Shown here piece by piece: positions 1 through 8,405 of a DNA stretch of 64,000 bases. Both the position numbers and the translations under genes were made by a program. The DNA is taken from the NCBI RefSeq assembly GCF_018437505.1, contig NZ_CP072467.1, forward strand, positions 5,170,010 to 5,234,009, given 5' to 3'. The notes under the pieces are model-generated. The model saw only the letters and a program-made list of their open reading frames with translations. It made no database searches and was not told the DNA's origin. Source of the DNA: Spiractinospora alimapuensis (GTDB lineage: Bacteria > Actinomycetota > Actinomycetes > Streptosporangiales > Streptosporangiaceae). The first letter of the stretch is position 1. Each line of letters starts with the position of its first letter.

Positions 1-517
1 GGATTCTCCGGATTCTTGGGCGGCCCAGGCGGGCGGGCCGCGGTCAATGGATGCCAAAATCGCTTCGGCCACGGATCGGGCCGACATGGCCGTCGGATTC
101 GGGAGCGCGAGGACAGCCCCGAATCGGCCATTGTGAATTGGGTCGACTCGGGCGGTTCGGTCTCCCGCAGCAAGGGGACAAATTCTTACCAGCCCCTCGG
201 GGGCAAAACCAAATGAGATCCGACTGATCGGATGAACCCCGTAGAAATGATCAAGTGGAGCCGGTTGGGTCGACGAACGACCGGGAGCGACACAAACCCA
301 GGAATAGGCGTGTTTGTGGTCGGACGTGAACTGGCCCCATCCTGGTTTCGGTCACACACTCTAGGTGTGTGCCGTGCGCACCAAAACAGGGTGCCGCGTG
401 GCCCTCCGGATCAGACGGCCGGTTCGATATGTGACGGATGACACGATTCGGTGGTGAAGGTCCTGGCGTGGTCCCCTGCAGCACCGGCCACCGAATGTCG
501 CGTCGGACGGGTGCGTC
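1..517. other. No recognisable gene
   Basis: I see no credible gene here. The short open frames in both strands have compositions rich in Arg, Gly and Pro, typical of out-of-frame high-GC DNA, and none has a convincing ribosome-binding site. The region lies downstream of the allantoicase terminators. Confidence 0.5.
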
Positions 518-593
518 CCTTTCCGAGCCTCCCGGGGGCTCGGAAAGGCAGGAACACGCGGTGGGGCCGTCGGGAGATTTTCCCGACGGCCCC
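518..593 (-). terminator. Tandem hairpin terminators after allantoicase
   Basis: Two perfect inverted repeats lie just past the allantoicase stop. The nearer has a 13-bp stem (563-575 with 581-593, loop GATTT). The farther has a 12-bp stem (518-529 with 537-548, 7-nt loop). They are probably Rho-independent-type terminators for the leftward hyi-glxR-gcl-alc unit. Neither has a long U tract, as is common in actinobacteria. Confidence 0.75.
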
Positions 594-604
594 CACGAAC
601 GTCA

Positions 605-1783
605 CTAGCTGACCGGCCGCGTAGCGCGCACCGCCTCAGCCAGGATGGCGGGGAGCTCAGCCAGCTTGCTCGCTGGGCGGGTGACGAGCACGGACTCGAC
701 GTCCGTGGGCGACAGCCCCAGGCCGGTGAGCGCCCCGTGGGCCTGGGAGGTGGGAAGCGAGTTCACCCAGCGTAGCCACACGTCGGCGTAGCCGTCCTCG
801 GTGAGGACCCCGTGGGCGCGCAGGCGAGCCACCCCGCCATCCGGATAGACGTTCAGCCGGATCCGGGTGGCGGCGGGGGAGTCCACCACGATTCGATGCC
901 GAGTGTCGGGACGGACGTCGACGCGGTCGAGGATGGGAAACCAGGAGTCGGGCCGCCCGGGATCCGCGCTGGAGGCGTCACACCCCTCCAGGCTCACCGC
1001 GCCGGGGGCGTTGAAGAGGTAGTAACTGGTGTCCACCTCCAGTAGACGTATGTGCCCCTGGCCGGCCAGGTCGAACTCCACCCAGTCGTTGCCGTCGTCC
1101 CGTCGGCGGGCGTTCTCCCACCCCTCGCCCATGTTTCGGGACTGGCCCGGGCCGATGAGGTTCGTGGGAGAGGAGTAGAACTCGTCGCTGCACCCGGCGA
1201 TCAGTCCGCCGTTCTCCAGGGCGGCCAGGTCCAGTCCGCCGGTCACCAGGAGCCGGGGGTCGGTGACGGGTGTGCCGTGCACCCGGAACCGGGCGATTCC
1301 ACCGTCGGGGTGCATGCTGATCCGCACGTGGGTGTAGCGCCGGGATCCCGCCTCGGACTCCGGTGAGATGGCGAAGAGGTTGTCGCGGTCTCCTCCCACC
1401 GGAGAACGGGGCACCAGCGTGGTCCACGTGGCCGCCTCCAACTCCGCGTTGGTCGGGTATCCCTCCACCCCGGTCGCCTCCACGGAGATCTCCGGCGGGT
1501 AGTTCCCCTTGAACCACGACGTGTCCACCACGACACCGCGCACGAGACCGGGCACCCCGAGCCGGACGATCGCCCAGTCGCTCCCCGGGGTACGGCGGCG
1601 CCGCGTCTCCCAACCGTCGTACACCTTGCCCTTGTGCCCGAAGTCCGATGCGTCGAAGGTGGCCCGCCCCGGTCGGATGAGGTTCTCGCGTTCGGCGAAG
1701 GCCTCGTCGTTGGCGTGGACCACAGCCCCACCCAGGGTGCGGCTGGCAAGGTCCGGGTACCGGAGAAATTCCTGGTCTGACAC
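605..1783 (-). CDS. alc: Allantoicase
   Basis: Converts allantoate to ureidoglycolate and urea in cytosolic ureide breakdown. The 392-residue protein has the two tandem beta-sandwich halves of the family. Each half carries the repeated pattern 'W..RRRR..G.DW' (near residues 58-70 and 220-232) and a 'HPDGGIARFRVHG' or 'YPDGGVARLRAHG' segment (near 157 and 310). The start is GTG at 1783 with a purine-rich leader. About 60 residues after the second half form a C-terminal extension that I do not recognise. It is the last gene of the leftward hyi-glxR-gcl-alc unit. The family call is firm; the role of the extension is unknown. Confidence 0.93.
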   Translation of the reverse strand: MSDQEFLRYPDLASRTLGGAVVHANDEAFAERENLIRPGRATFDASDFGHKGKVYDGWETRRRRTPGSDWAIVRLGVPGLVRGVVVDTSWFKGNYPPEISVEATGVEGYPTNAELEAATWTTLVPRSPVGGDRDNLFAISPESEAGSRRYTHVRISMHPDGGIARFRVHGTPVTDPRLLVTGGLDLAALENGGLIAGCSDEFYSSPTNLIGPGQSRNMGEGWENARRRDDGNDWVEFDLAGQGHIRLLEVDTSYYLFNAPGAVSLEGCDASSADPGRPDSWFPILDRVDVRPDTRHRIVVDSPAATRIRLNVYPDGGVARLRAHGVLTEDGYADVWLRWVNSLPTSQAHGALTGLGLSPTDVESVLVTRPASKLAELPAILAEAVRATRPVS

Positions 1784-1851
1784 GCTCTCTTCATCTCCTC
1801 GCAGGTGGGGGCGTCGGGCGAGGACCGCCCGACGCGGCTGACCGCCGCCGG

Positions 1852-3570
1852 TCAGGCGGCGGATTCGGGGAGTGGTTCGAACTCACGCACGGCGTCGATG
1901 GCCGGGCCGTGGGGAGTGTTGGCCTCGCGTTCGATCATGATCTCCACGAGAACTGGGCGTGACGTTCGCTGTGTCTCCTTTCGTGCCCATTCCAGGGCGC
2001 CGCGGATCTCCTCGGGGTCGAAGACCCGACGGCCGGCACAGCCGTAGGCCTCCATGATCCCGACGTTGTCGGATCCGTAGTCGTCGTAGTGGAGGTCGAC
2101 CTCGTAGTTCATCCCGTAGGGAATCTCGGCCTGTCGGATCAGGCCCAGGTACTCGTTGTTCAGCATGATCAGCACGAAGGGCACGTTGTACTGGGCCGCC
2201 ACAGCCAGCTCCTCCACGGTGTACTGGAAGCTGTAGTCGCCAACGACGCCCACGACCTCGGCGTTCGGCTCGGTGTGCTTGAGTGCCTTCTTGACGCCGA
2301 TCGCGGCGGGGATCTCCCAGCCGAGTGGGCCGGCCTGGCCACAGACCTGGTAGTGGCGCGGTCGGGTCGCTTTCTGGTGCTGCCCGCCCCAGATCTGGTA
2401 AAGCCCGATGGCGGTGACGAAGTACGTGTCGTCGTCGAACGTCTCGTTGATTTCCTTGTACACCCGCGGTGCCTTGATGGGGGTGCTGTCGAAGTCCTCG
2501 CGCCGGGTGAGGGTGGCGCGCAGGTCCGCGATTCGCGCCGTCCACGCGCTCGGCCCCCGCTGGGCGCCGCGTCGTTGGGCGGTGTCCAGCAACGCGCGGA
2601 GGAACAACCGGGTGTCGGAGACGATCCCGAGGTCGGGTTGGAACACCTTGCCGATCTGGGTCGGTTCGATGTCGACGTGGATGAAGGAGCGGTGTCCCCG
2701 GTAGACGTCGAGGGTGCCGGTGTGACGATCCCCGAACCGAGCCCCGAGGGCGAGCACCAGGTCGGACTCCAGGAACGACGCGTTGCCGTACCGCTGGGAG
2801 GTCTGTACGCCCGTCATGCCGGAGTACAGGTCGTGGTCCTCGTCGATGCTGCCCTTGCCCATCAGGGTCACCTGGACCGGCACCCGCAGGTATTCCGCGA
2901 GTTCGACCAGTTCCTCGTGCGCTTCGCCGGTGATCACGCCACCGCCGGAGAGCAGGAGGGGGCGTTCGGCGGCGAGCAGCATGTCCAGCGCCCGCTCCAC
3001 CTGCGGCTGGTGCGGTTCCACCGGGTGTATCGGCAGGGGGGCGTCGATGGCGCTGTCCCAGTTGATGATGCCCTGTTGGACGTCCAGCGGGAGGTCGATG
3101 AGCACCGGACCGGGTCGTCCCGACCGCGCCACCCGGAAGGCCTCCCGGAACACCCATGGAGCCTGGGCGGGTTCCTTGACTTGGACGGCCCACTTGGTGA
3201 CCGGTGCCGCGATGGAGACGATGTCCACCGCCTGGAAGGCTTCCTGGTGCAGCTTGGTGCTCACCGCCTGACCGGTGACGCACACCATCGGGACGGAGTC
3301 GGCGTGTGCTGTGTAGAGTCCGGTGATCATGTTGGTGCCCGCCGGGCCGGACGTGCCGACCGCGACCCCCACACCGCCGGTGGTGCGTGACCACCCATCC
3401 GCCATGTGGGTCGCGCCCTCTTCGTGCCGGACGATGAGGTGCTCGATGCCGCTTCCCCGCAACGCGGAGTAGAACGGCAGGATGGCGGCGCCGGGGCACC
3501 CGAATATCGTGTCCACTCCCTCGGAGTGGAGGACGTCGACGACGGCGTCCATGGCTGCTGTCTGTACCAT
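1852..3570 (-). CDS. gcl: Glyoxylate carboligase (tartronate-semialdehyde synthase)
   Basis: A 572-residue ThDP enzyme that would join two glyoxylates into tartronate semialdehyde with CO2 release. Family segments include 'GTSGPAGTNMITGLY', 'SGRPGPVLIDLPLDVQ', 'HVDIEPTQIGKV' and the ThDP/Mg motif beginning 'GDYSFQ' and ending near 'LNNEYLGLIRQ'. Oddly, residues 48-53 read RHEEGA, whereas E. coli Gcl has RHVEGA. The E. coli enzyme is known for Val51 replacing the canonical ThDP glutamate; here Glu is back at that column, as in acetolactate synthases. Neighbours glxR and hyi support the glyoxylate role. The start is ATG at 3570. Confidence 0.9.
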   Translation of the reverse strand: MVQTAAMDAVVDVLHSEGVDTIFGCPGAAILPFYSALRGSGIEHLIVRHEEGATHMADGWSRTTGGVGVAVGTSGPAGTNMITGLYTAHADSVPMVCVTGQAVSTKLHQEAFQAVDIVSIAAPVTKWAVQVKEPAQAPWVFREAFRVARSGRPGPVLIDLPLDVQQGIINWDSAIDAPLPIHPVEPHQPQVERALDMLLAAERPLLLSGGGVITGEAHEELVELAEYLRVPVQVTLMGKGSIDEDHDLYSGMTGVQTSQRYGNASFLESDLVLALGARFGDRHTGTLDVYRGHRSFIHVDIEPTQIGKVFQPDLGIVSDTRLFLRALLDTAQRRGAQRGPSAWTARIADLRATLTRREDFDSTPIKAPRVYKEINETFDDDTYFVTAIGLYQIWGGQHQKATRPRHYQVCGQAGPLGWEIPAAIGVKKALKHTEPNAEVVGVVGDYSFQYTVEELAVAAQYNVPFVLIMLNNEYLGLIRQAEIPYGMNYEVDLHYDDYGSDNVGIMEAYGCAGRRVFDPEEIRGALEWARKETQRTSRPVLVEIMIEREANTPHGPAIDAVREFEPLPESAA

Positions 3571-3721
3571 CTGCGGTGAACCCTTCGTTCGCGTGGGGGG
3601 TTCGGCGTCCGCCGGCGGGACGGGTGCGCCAACACCCTCTGACCATCACGTCTCGCGTCGATGACACACGCTGCTCGCGAGTCCGTGCGGTCAGGCCCGC
3701 CTGCGGGGTCGCCGTCCGGCG

Positions 3722-4615
3722 TTACCGGTGTTCGTCGGTGGAGAGCTGCTCCACGAGGCGCAGCAGCGCCGAGTGGTCGAGGCCGCCGTGCCCTTGCGCC
3801 TTCAACGCGCCGACGAGCTGTGCCACCTGGGCGCCGAGGGGGATGGTGACACCCGCGTCGCGCGCGGCCGTGGTGACGATGCGCAGGTCCTTGTCGTGTA
3901 GGGCGATCCGGAATCCGGGCTCGAAATTCCGGTTGCGCATGGCCTCGCCCTTGCGCGTGATGACCGTGCTCCCGGCCAGGCCGCCGTTGAGGACTTCCAG
4001 ACCGGCGGCCGTGTCGACGCCGTGTGCCTCCAGGAACACCAACGCCTCGGCCAGGAGCTGCAGGTTGCCGGCCACGATCAACTGGTTGGCCGCCTTGACG
4101 GTCTGTCCGGCCCCGGCCGGACCCACCAGTACCGCCGTCGTTCCCAGCACGTCGAACAGGGGAGCGGCCGCGTCGAAGGCGGACTTCTCCCCACCCACCA
4201 TGATCGACAGGGCGCCCTCGATCGCGCCGGCCTCCCCGCCGCTGACGGGGGCGTCGAGGACCCGAAGGTGGTGTCGCACGCCCGCGCTCGCGAGGTCACG
4301 CGCGACGTCGGGGCGGATCGTACTCATGTCGATGATGAGGCTGCCGGGCTCGGCGTTGGCGAACACGCCGTCATCGTCCAGCAGGACGCTCTCGACGTCC
4401 GGACTGTCGGGGAGCATCGTGATCACGACGTTCGCCCCCCGGACCGCCTCGGCGACGGAGCCCGCCGCGGTGCCGCCCCTGGCGGCGAGTTTCTCCGCGG
4501 CTTGTGGGGAGCGGTTGTAGCCGGCCACGGTGTAGCCAGCGTCGACGAGGTTGCTGGCCATGGGGAGTCCCATGATTCCGAGGCCGATGAAGGCGACGGT
4601 GGGGTTGGCGGGCAT
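3722..4615 (-). CDS. glxR: Tartronate semialdehyde reductase (2-hydroxy-3-oxopropionate reductase)
   Basis: Reduces tartronate semialdehyde, the Gcl product, to D-glycerate with NAD(P)H. The 297-residue protein starts with the Rossmann fingerprint 'FIGLGIMGLPMA' and has the beta-hydroxyacid dehydrogenase signatures 'DAPVSGGEAGA' and 'GAGQTVKAANQLI' with the catalytic Lys. I place the start at ATG 4615, after an AAGGAATCC leader. A longer frame upstream adds 27 residues of basic, non-homologous sequence. It sits between hyi and gcl in the same leftward unit. Confidence 0.93.
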   Translation of the reverse strand: MPANPTVAFIGLGIMGLPMASNLVDAGYTVAGYNRSPQAAEKLAARGGTAAGSVAEAVRGANVVITMLPDSPDVESVLLDDDGVFANAEPGSLIIDMSTIRPDVARDLASAGVRHHLRVLDAPVSGGEAGAIEGALSIMVGGEKSAFDAAAPLFDVLGTTAVLVGPAGAGQTVKAANQLIVAGNLQLLAEALVFLEAHGVDTAAGLEVLNGGLAGSTVITRKGEAMRNRNFEPGFRIALHDKDLRIVTTAARDAGVTIPLGAQVAQLVGALKAQGHGGLDHSALLRLVEQLSTDEHR

Positions 4616-4705
4616 CGGATTCCTTGCCTTTCGTGGGTCCTTCGGGTGTGGTCCGCGACAGGGGTGGTGTGGCCGGTGGCGCCAGACAGCGGCCACACCA
4701 CCTCA

Positions 4706-5521
4706 CTAGTGGCGCCAGTCGAAGTTGGGAGAGCTGGGTGTGGTGGGGGAGTACTCCAGGCCGACGAACCCGTCGTAGCCGCCGGACCGCGTGTCCGACA
4801 GCAGCGCGTCGAGGGGGAGTTTGCCTGTCCCGGGCTCGCCCCGGCCGGGGACATCGGCGATCTGGACATGCCCGAATTCCCCGGCGTGCTGGCGAACCAC
4901 GGCGTTCAGGTCGTCACCGTTCATCGCGAGGTGGAAGAAGTCGGCGAGGAAGGCGACGTTGGGGGCGCCGGCCGCGTGCGCTGAGGCGACTACGGCGAGC
5001 GCGTCCTTCGCGGTCTTCAGGGGGTAGTCGGCCGCGCCACTCACGGCCTCGATCAGCACGGTGCCGTCGATCGCTCCGACGCCCTCCGCGGCCGCGAGGA
5101 TGTTGCGCAGGGCGACGCGGTCCTGTTCCTCGGAGTCGACGTCGGTCTGGCGCAGGCCGTAGAGCGCGTTGAAGGCCTTCGTGCCTGTTCGGCGCGCGAT
5201 GTCCACGACGACCGCCACGTTGTCCCGGAACTCCCGCTCTCGGGCGGGGTGGGACAGCACCCCACGGTCCGGCCCAGGCATCTGGCCGGAGAAGAAGTTC
5301 AGGCCGCTCAGGTACACCCCGGCGTCGGAGATCGCCGTGACGAACGCGTCGACCTCGGCGCCGCGTGGGACGGGGCTGTCGAACGGCCACCAGAACTCGA
5401 CGGCCTCGAAGCCCGCCGCGCGCGCCGCCGCGGGGCGTTCGTTGACCGGGAGCTCGGTGAAGATGAGCGAACAGTTCAGCGAGTAACGGAGCGTATGAGG
5501 TACAGCGCCGTTAGCCGGCAC
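4706..5521 (-). CDS. hyi: Hydroxypyruvate isomerase
   Basis: Interconverts hydroxypyruvate and tartronate semialdehyde. It is a TIM-barrel protein of the xylose-isomerase-like family, 271 residues. The N-terminal 'LRYSLNCSLIFTELP' strand and the metal-ligand regions 'VLIEAVSG', 'NVAFLADFFHLAMNGDD', 'FGHVQIADVPGRGEPGTG' and 'GFVGLEYSP' are visible. The chosen start is GTG at 5521 because GGGAGG lies 5 bases upstream; an ATG 15 codons earlier lacks this. It is the first gene of the leftward ureide/glyoxylate unit and faces the urate genes across a shared control region. Confidence 0.9.
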   Translation of the reverse strand: MPANGAVPHTLRYSLNCSLIFTELPVNERPAAARAAGFEAVEFWWPFDSPVPRGAEVDAFVTAISDAGVYLSGLNFFSGQMPGPDRGVLSHPAREREFRDNVAVVVDIARRTGTKAFNALYGLRQTDVDSEEQDRVALRNILAAAEGVGAIDGTVLIEAVSGAADYPLKTAKDALAVVASAHAAGAPNVAFLADFFHLAMNGDDLNAVVRQHAGEFGHVQIADVPGRGEPGTGKLPLDALLSDTRSGGYDGFVGLEYSPTTPSSPNFDWRH

Positions 5522-5571
5522 TTGTCCTCCCGAAGGCTTGGATGCTTCCACGACACGGGCCCCCAACTACA

Positions 5572-5594
5572 CAGATTAATTTCATATTCCGGAA
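5572..5594 (-). promoter_or_regulatory. Putative ureide-regulon operator, copy 1
   Basis: On the minus strand this reads TTCCGGAATATGAAAT, then TAATCTG. It matches the copy at 12808-12830 in 19 of 23 positions. It contains the perfect palindrome TATTCCGGAATA (5585-5596 on the plus strand). It lies about 50 bp before the hyi start, where a repressor could act on the leftward unit. A TTC-N8-GAA core would suit an IclR-type dimer; that is inference. Confidence 0.55.
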
Positions 5595-5801
5595 TAATAT
5601 TTTCGTATTGAGGTATAAGGCGAGTGTGCTCGCCACCATCCTCGATGTCAACCAGCTGCGGGGAAAGGGGGGTCACCTGCGGTGACCATCGCGTTCTCGG
5701 AGGTGTTTGGTCGTTCCTACAAGAGTGGTGGCGTCGGAGTGGGCCTGGATTGTGGCCGACTACAAAACGCTTCCGATTGGTGACGTGGGCCACTCAAATT
5801 G

Positions 5802-5829
5802 TTGACAGCGCTACGTGACGGCGGACTAT
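5802..5829 (+). promoter_or_regulatory. Putative promoter of uraD-uraH-uricase
   Basis: A perfect TTGACA (5802-5807) is followed after 16 bp by GACTAT (5824-5829), a plausible sigma-70-type promoter. Transcription would start near 5837, just before the operator-like copy at 5854-5876. Confidence 0.5.
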
Positions 5830-5853
5830 GGTCTCCGTCATACAGAAATCAAA

Positions 5854-5876
5854 TTCTGCACTACGAAATAGAGCTG
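5854..5876 (+). promoter_or_regulatory. Putative ureide-regulon operator, copy 2
   Basis: Reads TTCTGCACTACGAAAT, then AGAGCTG, and matches the 12808-12830 copy in 16 of 23 positions. It sits just downstream of the predicted promoter, where repressor binding would block the uraD unit. Confidence 0.5.
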
Positions 5877-6044
5877 CATCTCGTGGGTGAACGAGTCCTA
5901 CCGCGGAGGGGCCACCACGCGCCACCAGGCCCGCGCCCCGACCCGTCGACGAGACGGACCACGGCACCGCCGGGCAGATCGCCGCGGTACCGACTGGCGC
6001 GGAAGGCGCGACATCACCCATACCCGCGCACCACGTGGAGAGTC

Positions 6045-6587
6045 ATGTCCGACAGTCCCAGTGACCCACTCGCCGACCCGGGCCTGGCCCGGGTCAACGA
6101 CCTCCCGCCGGAGGCGTTCCGAGTGACCTTCGCCCAATGTCTCAACGTCGAGCGCTGGGTCGAGGCCCTGCTCGCCGAACGCCCCTACACGGATCGGCCC
6201 GCGCTGTTCGACGCGGCGGATCGCCACGCCCGTGGCGTCACCGACGACGAGGTCGACGCCGCGCTCGCCCGCCACCCGCGGATTGGAGAGAAAGCGCGCG
6301 GATCCGGGCAGGAGTCAGCGTGGTCACGCGGCGAGCAAGCCAGGTTCGGCTCGACCGGCGGGTCCACCGCCTCCGGCGAGGATGAGTTCCAACGGGCGCA
6401 GGTCGCCTACGAGGCCCGGTTCGCAAGGATCTACCTCGTCTGCGCGAGCGGCCGCACCCGCGAGGACCTTCTCGGTGACCTGCGATCCCGTCTGGACAAC
6501 GACCCCGCGACCGAGCGGCGCGTCGTCGCCGACGAACTCCGCAAGATCGCGCTCCTTCGCATCGGAAAGGCCCTGGACTCCGTATGA
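6045..6587 (+). CDS. uraD: OHCU decarboxylase (2-oxo-4-hydroxy-4-carboxy-5-ureidoimidazoline decarboxylase)
   Basis: Third enzyme of urate breakdown; decarboxylates OHCU to S-allantoin. The 180-residue all-helical protein has the family segment 'HPRIGEKARG' (near residues 80-89) followed by 'SRGEQARF', and a C-terminal 'RVVADELRKIALLRIGKAL' helix. The start is ATG 6045 behind GTGGAGAGTC; the open frame continues upstream without homology. Its stop overlaps the uraH start (ATGA), so the two are probably translationally coupled. Confidence 0.92.
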   Translation: MSDSPSDPLADPGLARVNDLPPEAFRVTFAQCLNVERWVEALLAERPYTDRPALFDAADRHARGVTDDEVDAALARHPRIGEKARGSGQESAWSRGEQARFGSTGGSTASGEDEFQRAQVAYEARFARIYLVCASGRTREDLLGDLRSRLDNDPATERRVVADELRKIALLRIGKALDSV

Positions 6588-6922
6588 GCCACGTGACGAC
6601 GCACGTCCTCGACACCGCCCTCGGTCGCCCCGCGGCCGGAGTCCCCGTCACGCTCGAAGCGCGCGCGGCGGACGACACCTGGACCCTCGTCGCCCATGGC
6701 ACCACCGACGACGACGGCCGAATCAGTGACCTCGGTCCCAGCGCGCTCCCCGCCGGGGCCCACCGGATCACCTTCGACACCGCCACCTACTTCGACGCCA
6801 GCGACCAGCGCGGTTTCTTCCCCGAGATCACCGTGACCTTCGAGCTCTCCGACACCGCGTCCCACTACCACGTTCCGCTCCTGCTCAGCCCCTACTCCTA
6901 CTCCACCTACCGAGGGAGCTGA
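6584..6922 (+). CDS. uraH: 5-hydroxyisourate hydrolase (transthyretin-like)
   Basis: Hydrolyses 5-hydroxyisourate to OHCU. The 112-residue protein has the family landmarks in order: 'THVLDTALGRPAAGVPV' at the N-terminus with the active-site His, 'HRITFDTATYF' in the middle and the diagnostic C-terminal YRGS. It overlaps uraD by 4 bp and lies 83 bp before the uricase gene, matching the urate-to-allantoin order of chemistry. Confidence 0.95.
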   Translation: MSHVTTHVLDTALGRPAAGVPVTLEARAADDTWTLVAHGTTDDDGRISDLGPSALPAGAHRITFDTATYFDASDQRGFFPEITVTFELSDTASHYHVPLLLSPYSYSTYRGS

Positions 6923-7005
6923 CCCGAACCGACCAGTGCCACCGCGGACGAGGACCCGACGCCGCGGGCGCACCCACCGCACCATCGAACGAGAAGGGAA
7001 ACGCC

Positions 7006-7902
7006 GTGGGCATTCGTCTCGGCGAGAACCAGTACGGCAAGGCCGAGGTGCGTCTCGTCCGCATCAACCGCGACACCGACGTCCACCGCATCGAGGACGT
7101 CAACGTCACCAGCCAACTCCGTGGCGACTTCGAAACCGTGCACACCCGAGGCGAGAACGCGTCCTGCGTCGCCACCGACACCCAGAAGAACACCGTCTAC
7201 GCCCTGGCCAAACAGAACGGCGGGGTTGGCGCCATCGAGGACTTCGCGCTGCTCCTCGCCCGCCACTTCGTCGACGGTTTCGAGTGGGTCACCGGCGCAC
7301 GACAGGAGGTCCAGCAGTACGAGTGGGACCGGATCCCGACCGGCGACGGACCCCACGACCACGCGTTCGTGCGCCGTGGTGCCGAGACACGCACCACGGT
7401 GGTCACCAAGGACGGCCCCGAGGAGTGGGTCCTGTCCGGGTTCGAGGGGCTCACGGTATTGAAGTCGACCGGGTCGGAGTTTCACGGGTACCCCAAGACC
7501 GACTACACCACCTTGCGCGAGACCAAGGACCGCATCCTCGCCACCGACGTGACGGCGCGCTGGCGCGCGATCGGCACCAACCACGACTGGGACGCCACCT
7601 ACACCTCGGTGCGGTCCCTGCTGTTGGAGACGTTCGCGGTCACACACAGTCTCGCGTTGCAGCAGTCCCTCTACGAGATGGGCAAGGCCGTGCTGGAAGC
7701 GCACGACCATATCGCCGAGATCCGCTTCTCCATGCCCAACAAGCATCACTTCCTCGTTGACCTGGAACCCTTCGGGCTGGAGAACCCCAACGAGGTCTTC
7801 TACGCCGCCGATCGACCCTACGGCCGCATCGAGGCCACAGTGGAGCGCGACGACGCACCGCCCGCGGGTCGTGCGTGGGACACCGTTCCCGGCTTCGTCT
7901 AG
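7006..7902 (+). CDS. Urate oxidase (uricase)
   Basis: Cofactor-free oxidation of urate to 5-hydroxyisourate. At 298 residues it is full length for the family. Visible landmarks are 'NQYGKAEVRLVRI' at the N-terminus, 'DTQKNTVYALAKQ' with the active-site Thr region, and the C-terminal 'IRFSMPNKHHFLVDL' that forms part of the substrate pocket. The start is GTG at 7006 after GAGAAGGGAAAC. It follows uraD-uraH on the same strand. The permease follows after a 480-bp gap that contains a tandem repeat. Confidence 0.95.
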   Translation: MGIRLGENQYGKAEVRLVRINRDTDVHRIEDVNVTSQLRGDFETVHTRGENASCVATDTQKNTVYALAKQNGGVGAIEDFALLLARHFVDGFEWVTGARQEVQQYEWDRIPTGDGPHDHAFVRRGAETRTTVVTKDGPEEWVLSGFEGLTVLKSTGSEFHGYPKTDYTTLRETKDRILATDVTARWRAIGTNHDWDATYTSVRSLLLETFAVTHSLALQQSLYEMGKAVLEAHDHIAEIRFSMPNKHHFLVDLEPFGLENPNEVFYAADRPYGRIEATVERDDAPPAGRAWDTVPGFV

Positions 7903-8105
7903 GCGAGCCCATTCCAGGGCGGCGGCCCGTTCGACACCCGAGGACCATCGGTCCGAGGCAGCGCCGCCCCGCGTGACCGCACGGACGGAGGACCCGGCCG
8001 GCGCACTCCAGCCACGTGCGCCGGCGGGCCACGGGTCCACCGCCGACCCGGAACACTGGCCCTGTCCACCGCCGTCTCCCAGCGATGACGCGTGACTCGA
8101 GCTGA

Positions 8106-8405
8106 CCTGGTTCCGTCCGCGTTGTTCTCCACCTGAGCAGGGGGCTGGGGCTGCCATGAGACCCGAGAGAGGAGACGCAGCCCTGGTTCCGTCCGCGTTG
8201 TTCTCCACCTGAGCAGGGGGCTGGGGCTGCCATGAGACCCGAGAGAGGAGACGCAGCCCTGGTTCCGTCCGCGTTGTTCTCCACCTGAGCAGGGGGCTGG
8301 GGCTGCCATGAGACCCGAGAGAGGAGACGCAGCCCTGGTTCCGTCCGCGTTGTTCTCCACCTGAGCAAGGGGCTGATACTGCCATGAAACGCAGCAGACG
8401 CAGCA
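8106..8405 (+). repeat. Four-copy 76-bp tandem repeat before the permease gene
   Basis: Units start at 8106, 8182, 8258 and 8334, exactly 76 bp apart. The first three are essentially identical. The fourth diverges after about 35 bp and its ATG becomes the permease start at 8384. Every unit contains CTGCCATGA, so the array looks like duplications of the gene's own leader and start region. The 76-bp period is not a multiple of 3, so the copies are not in one frame. Its function is unknown; candidates are a repeated operator, a leader mRNA element or recent slippage. Confidence 0.9.

Larger units (their letters stand above)
5522..6044. promoter_or_regulatory. Divergent control region of the ureide genes
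   Basis: This roughly 520-bp gap separates the leftward hyi unit from the rightward uraD unit. It has AT-rich patches near 5570-5620 and 5800-5880, in contrast to the rest of the window. It holds two copies of the 23-bp operator-like motif (5572-5594 and 5854-5876) and a TTGACA promoter. No gene is credible. Confidence 0.65.
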
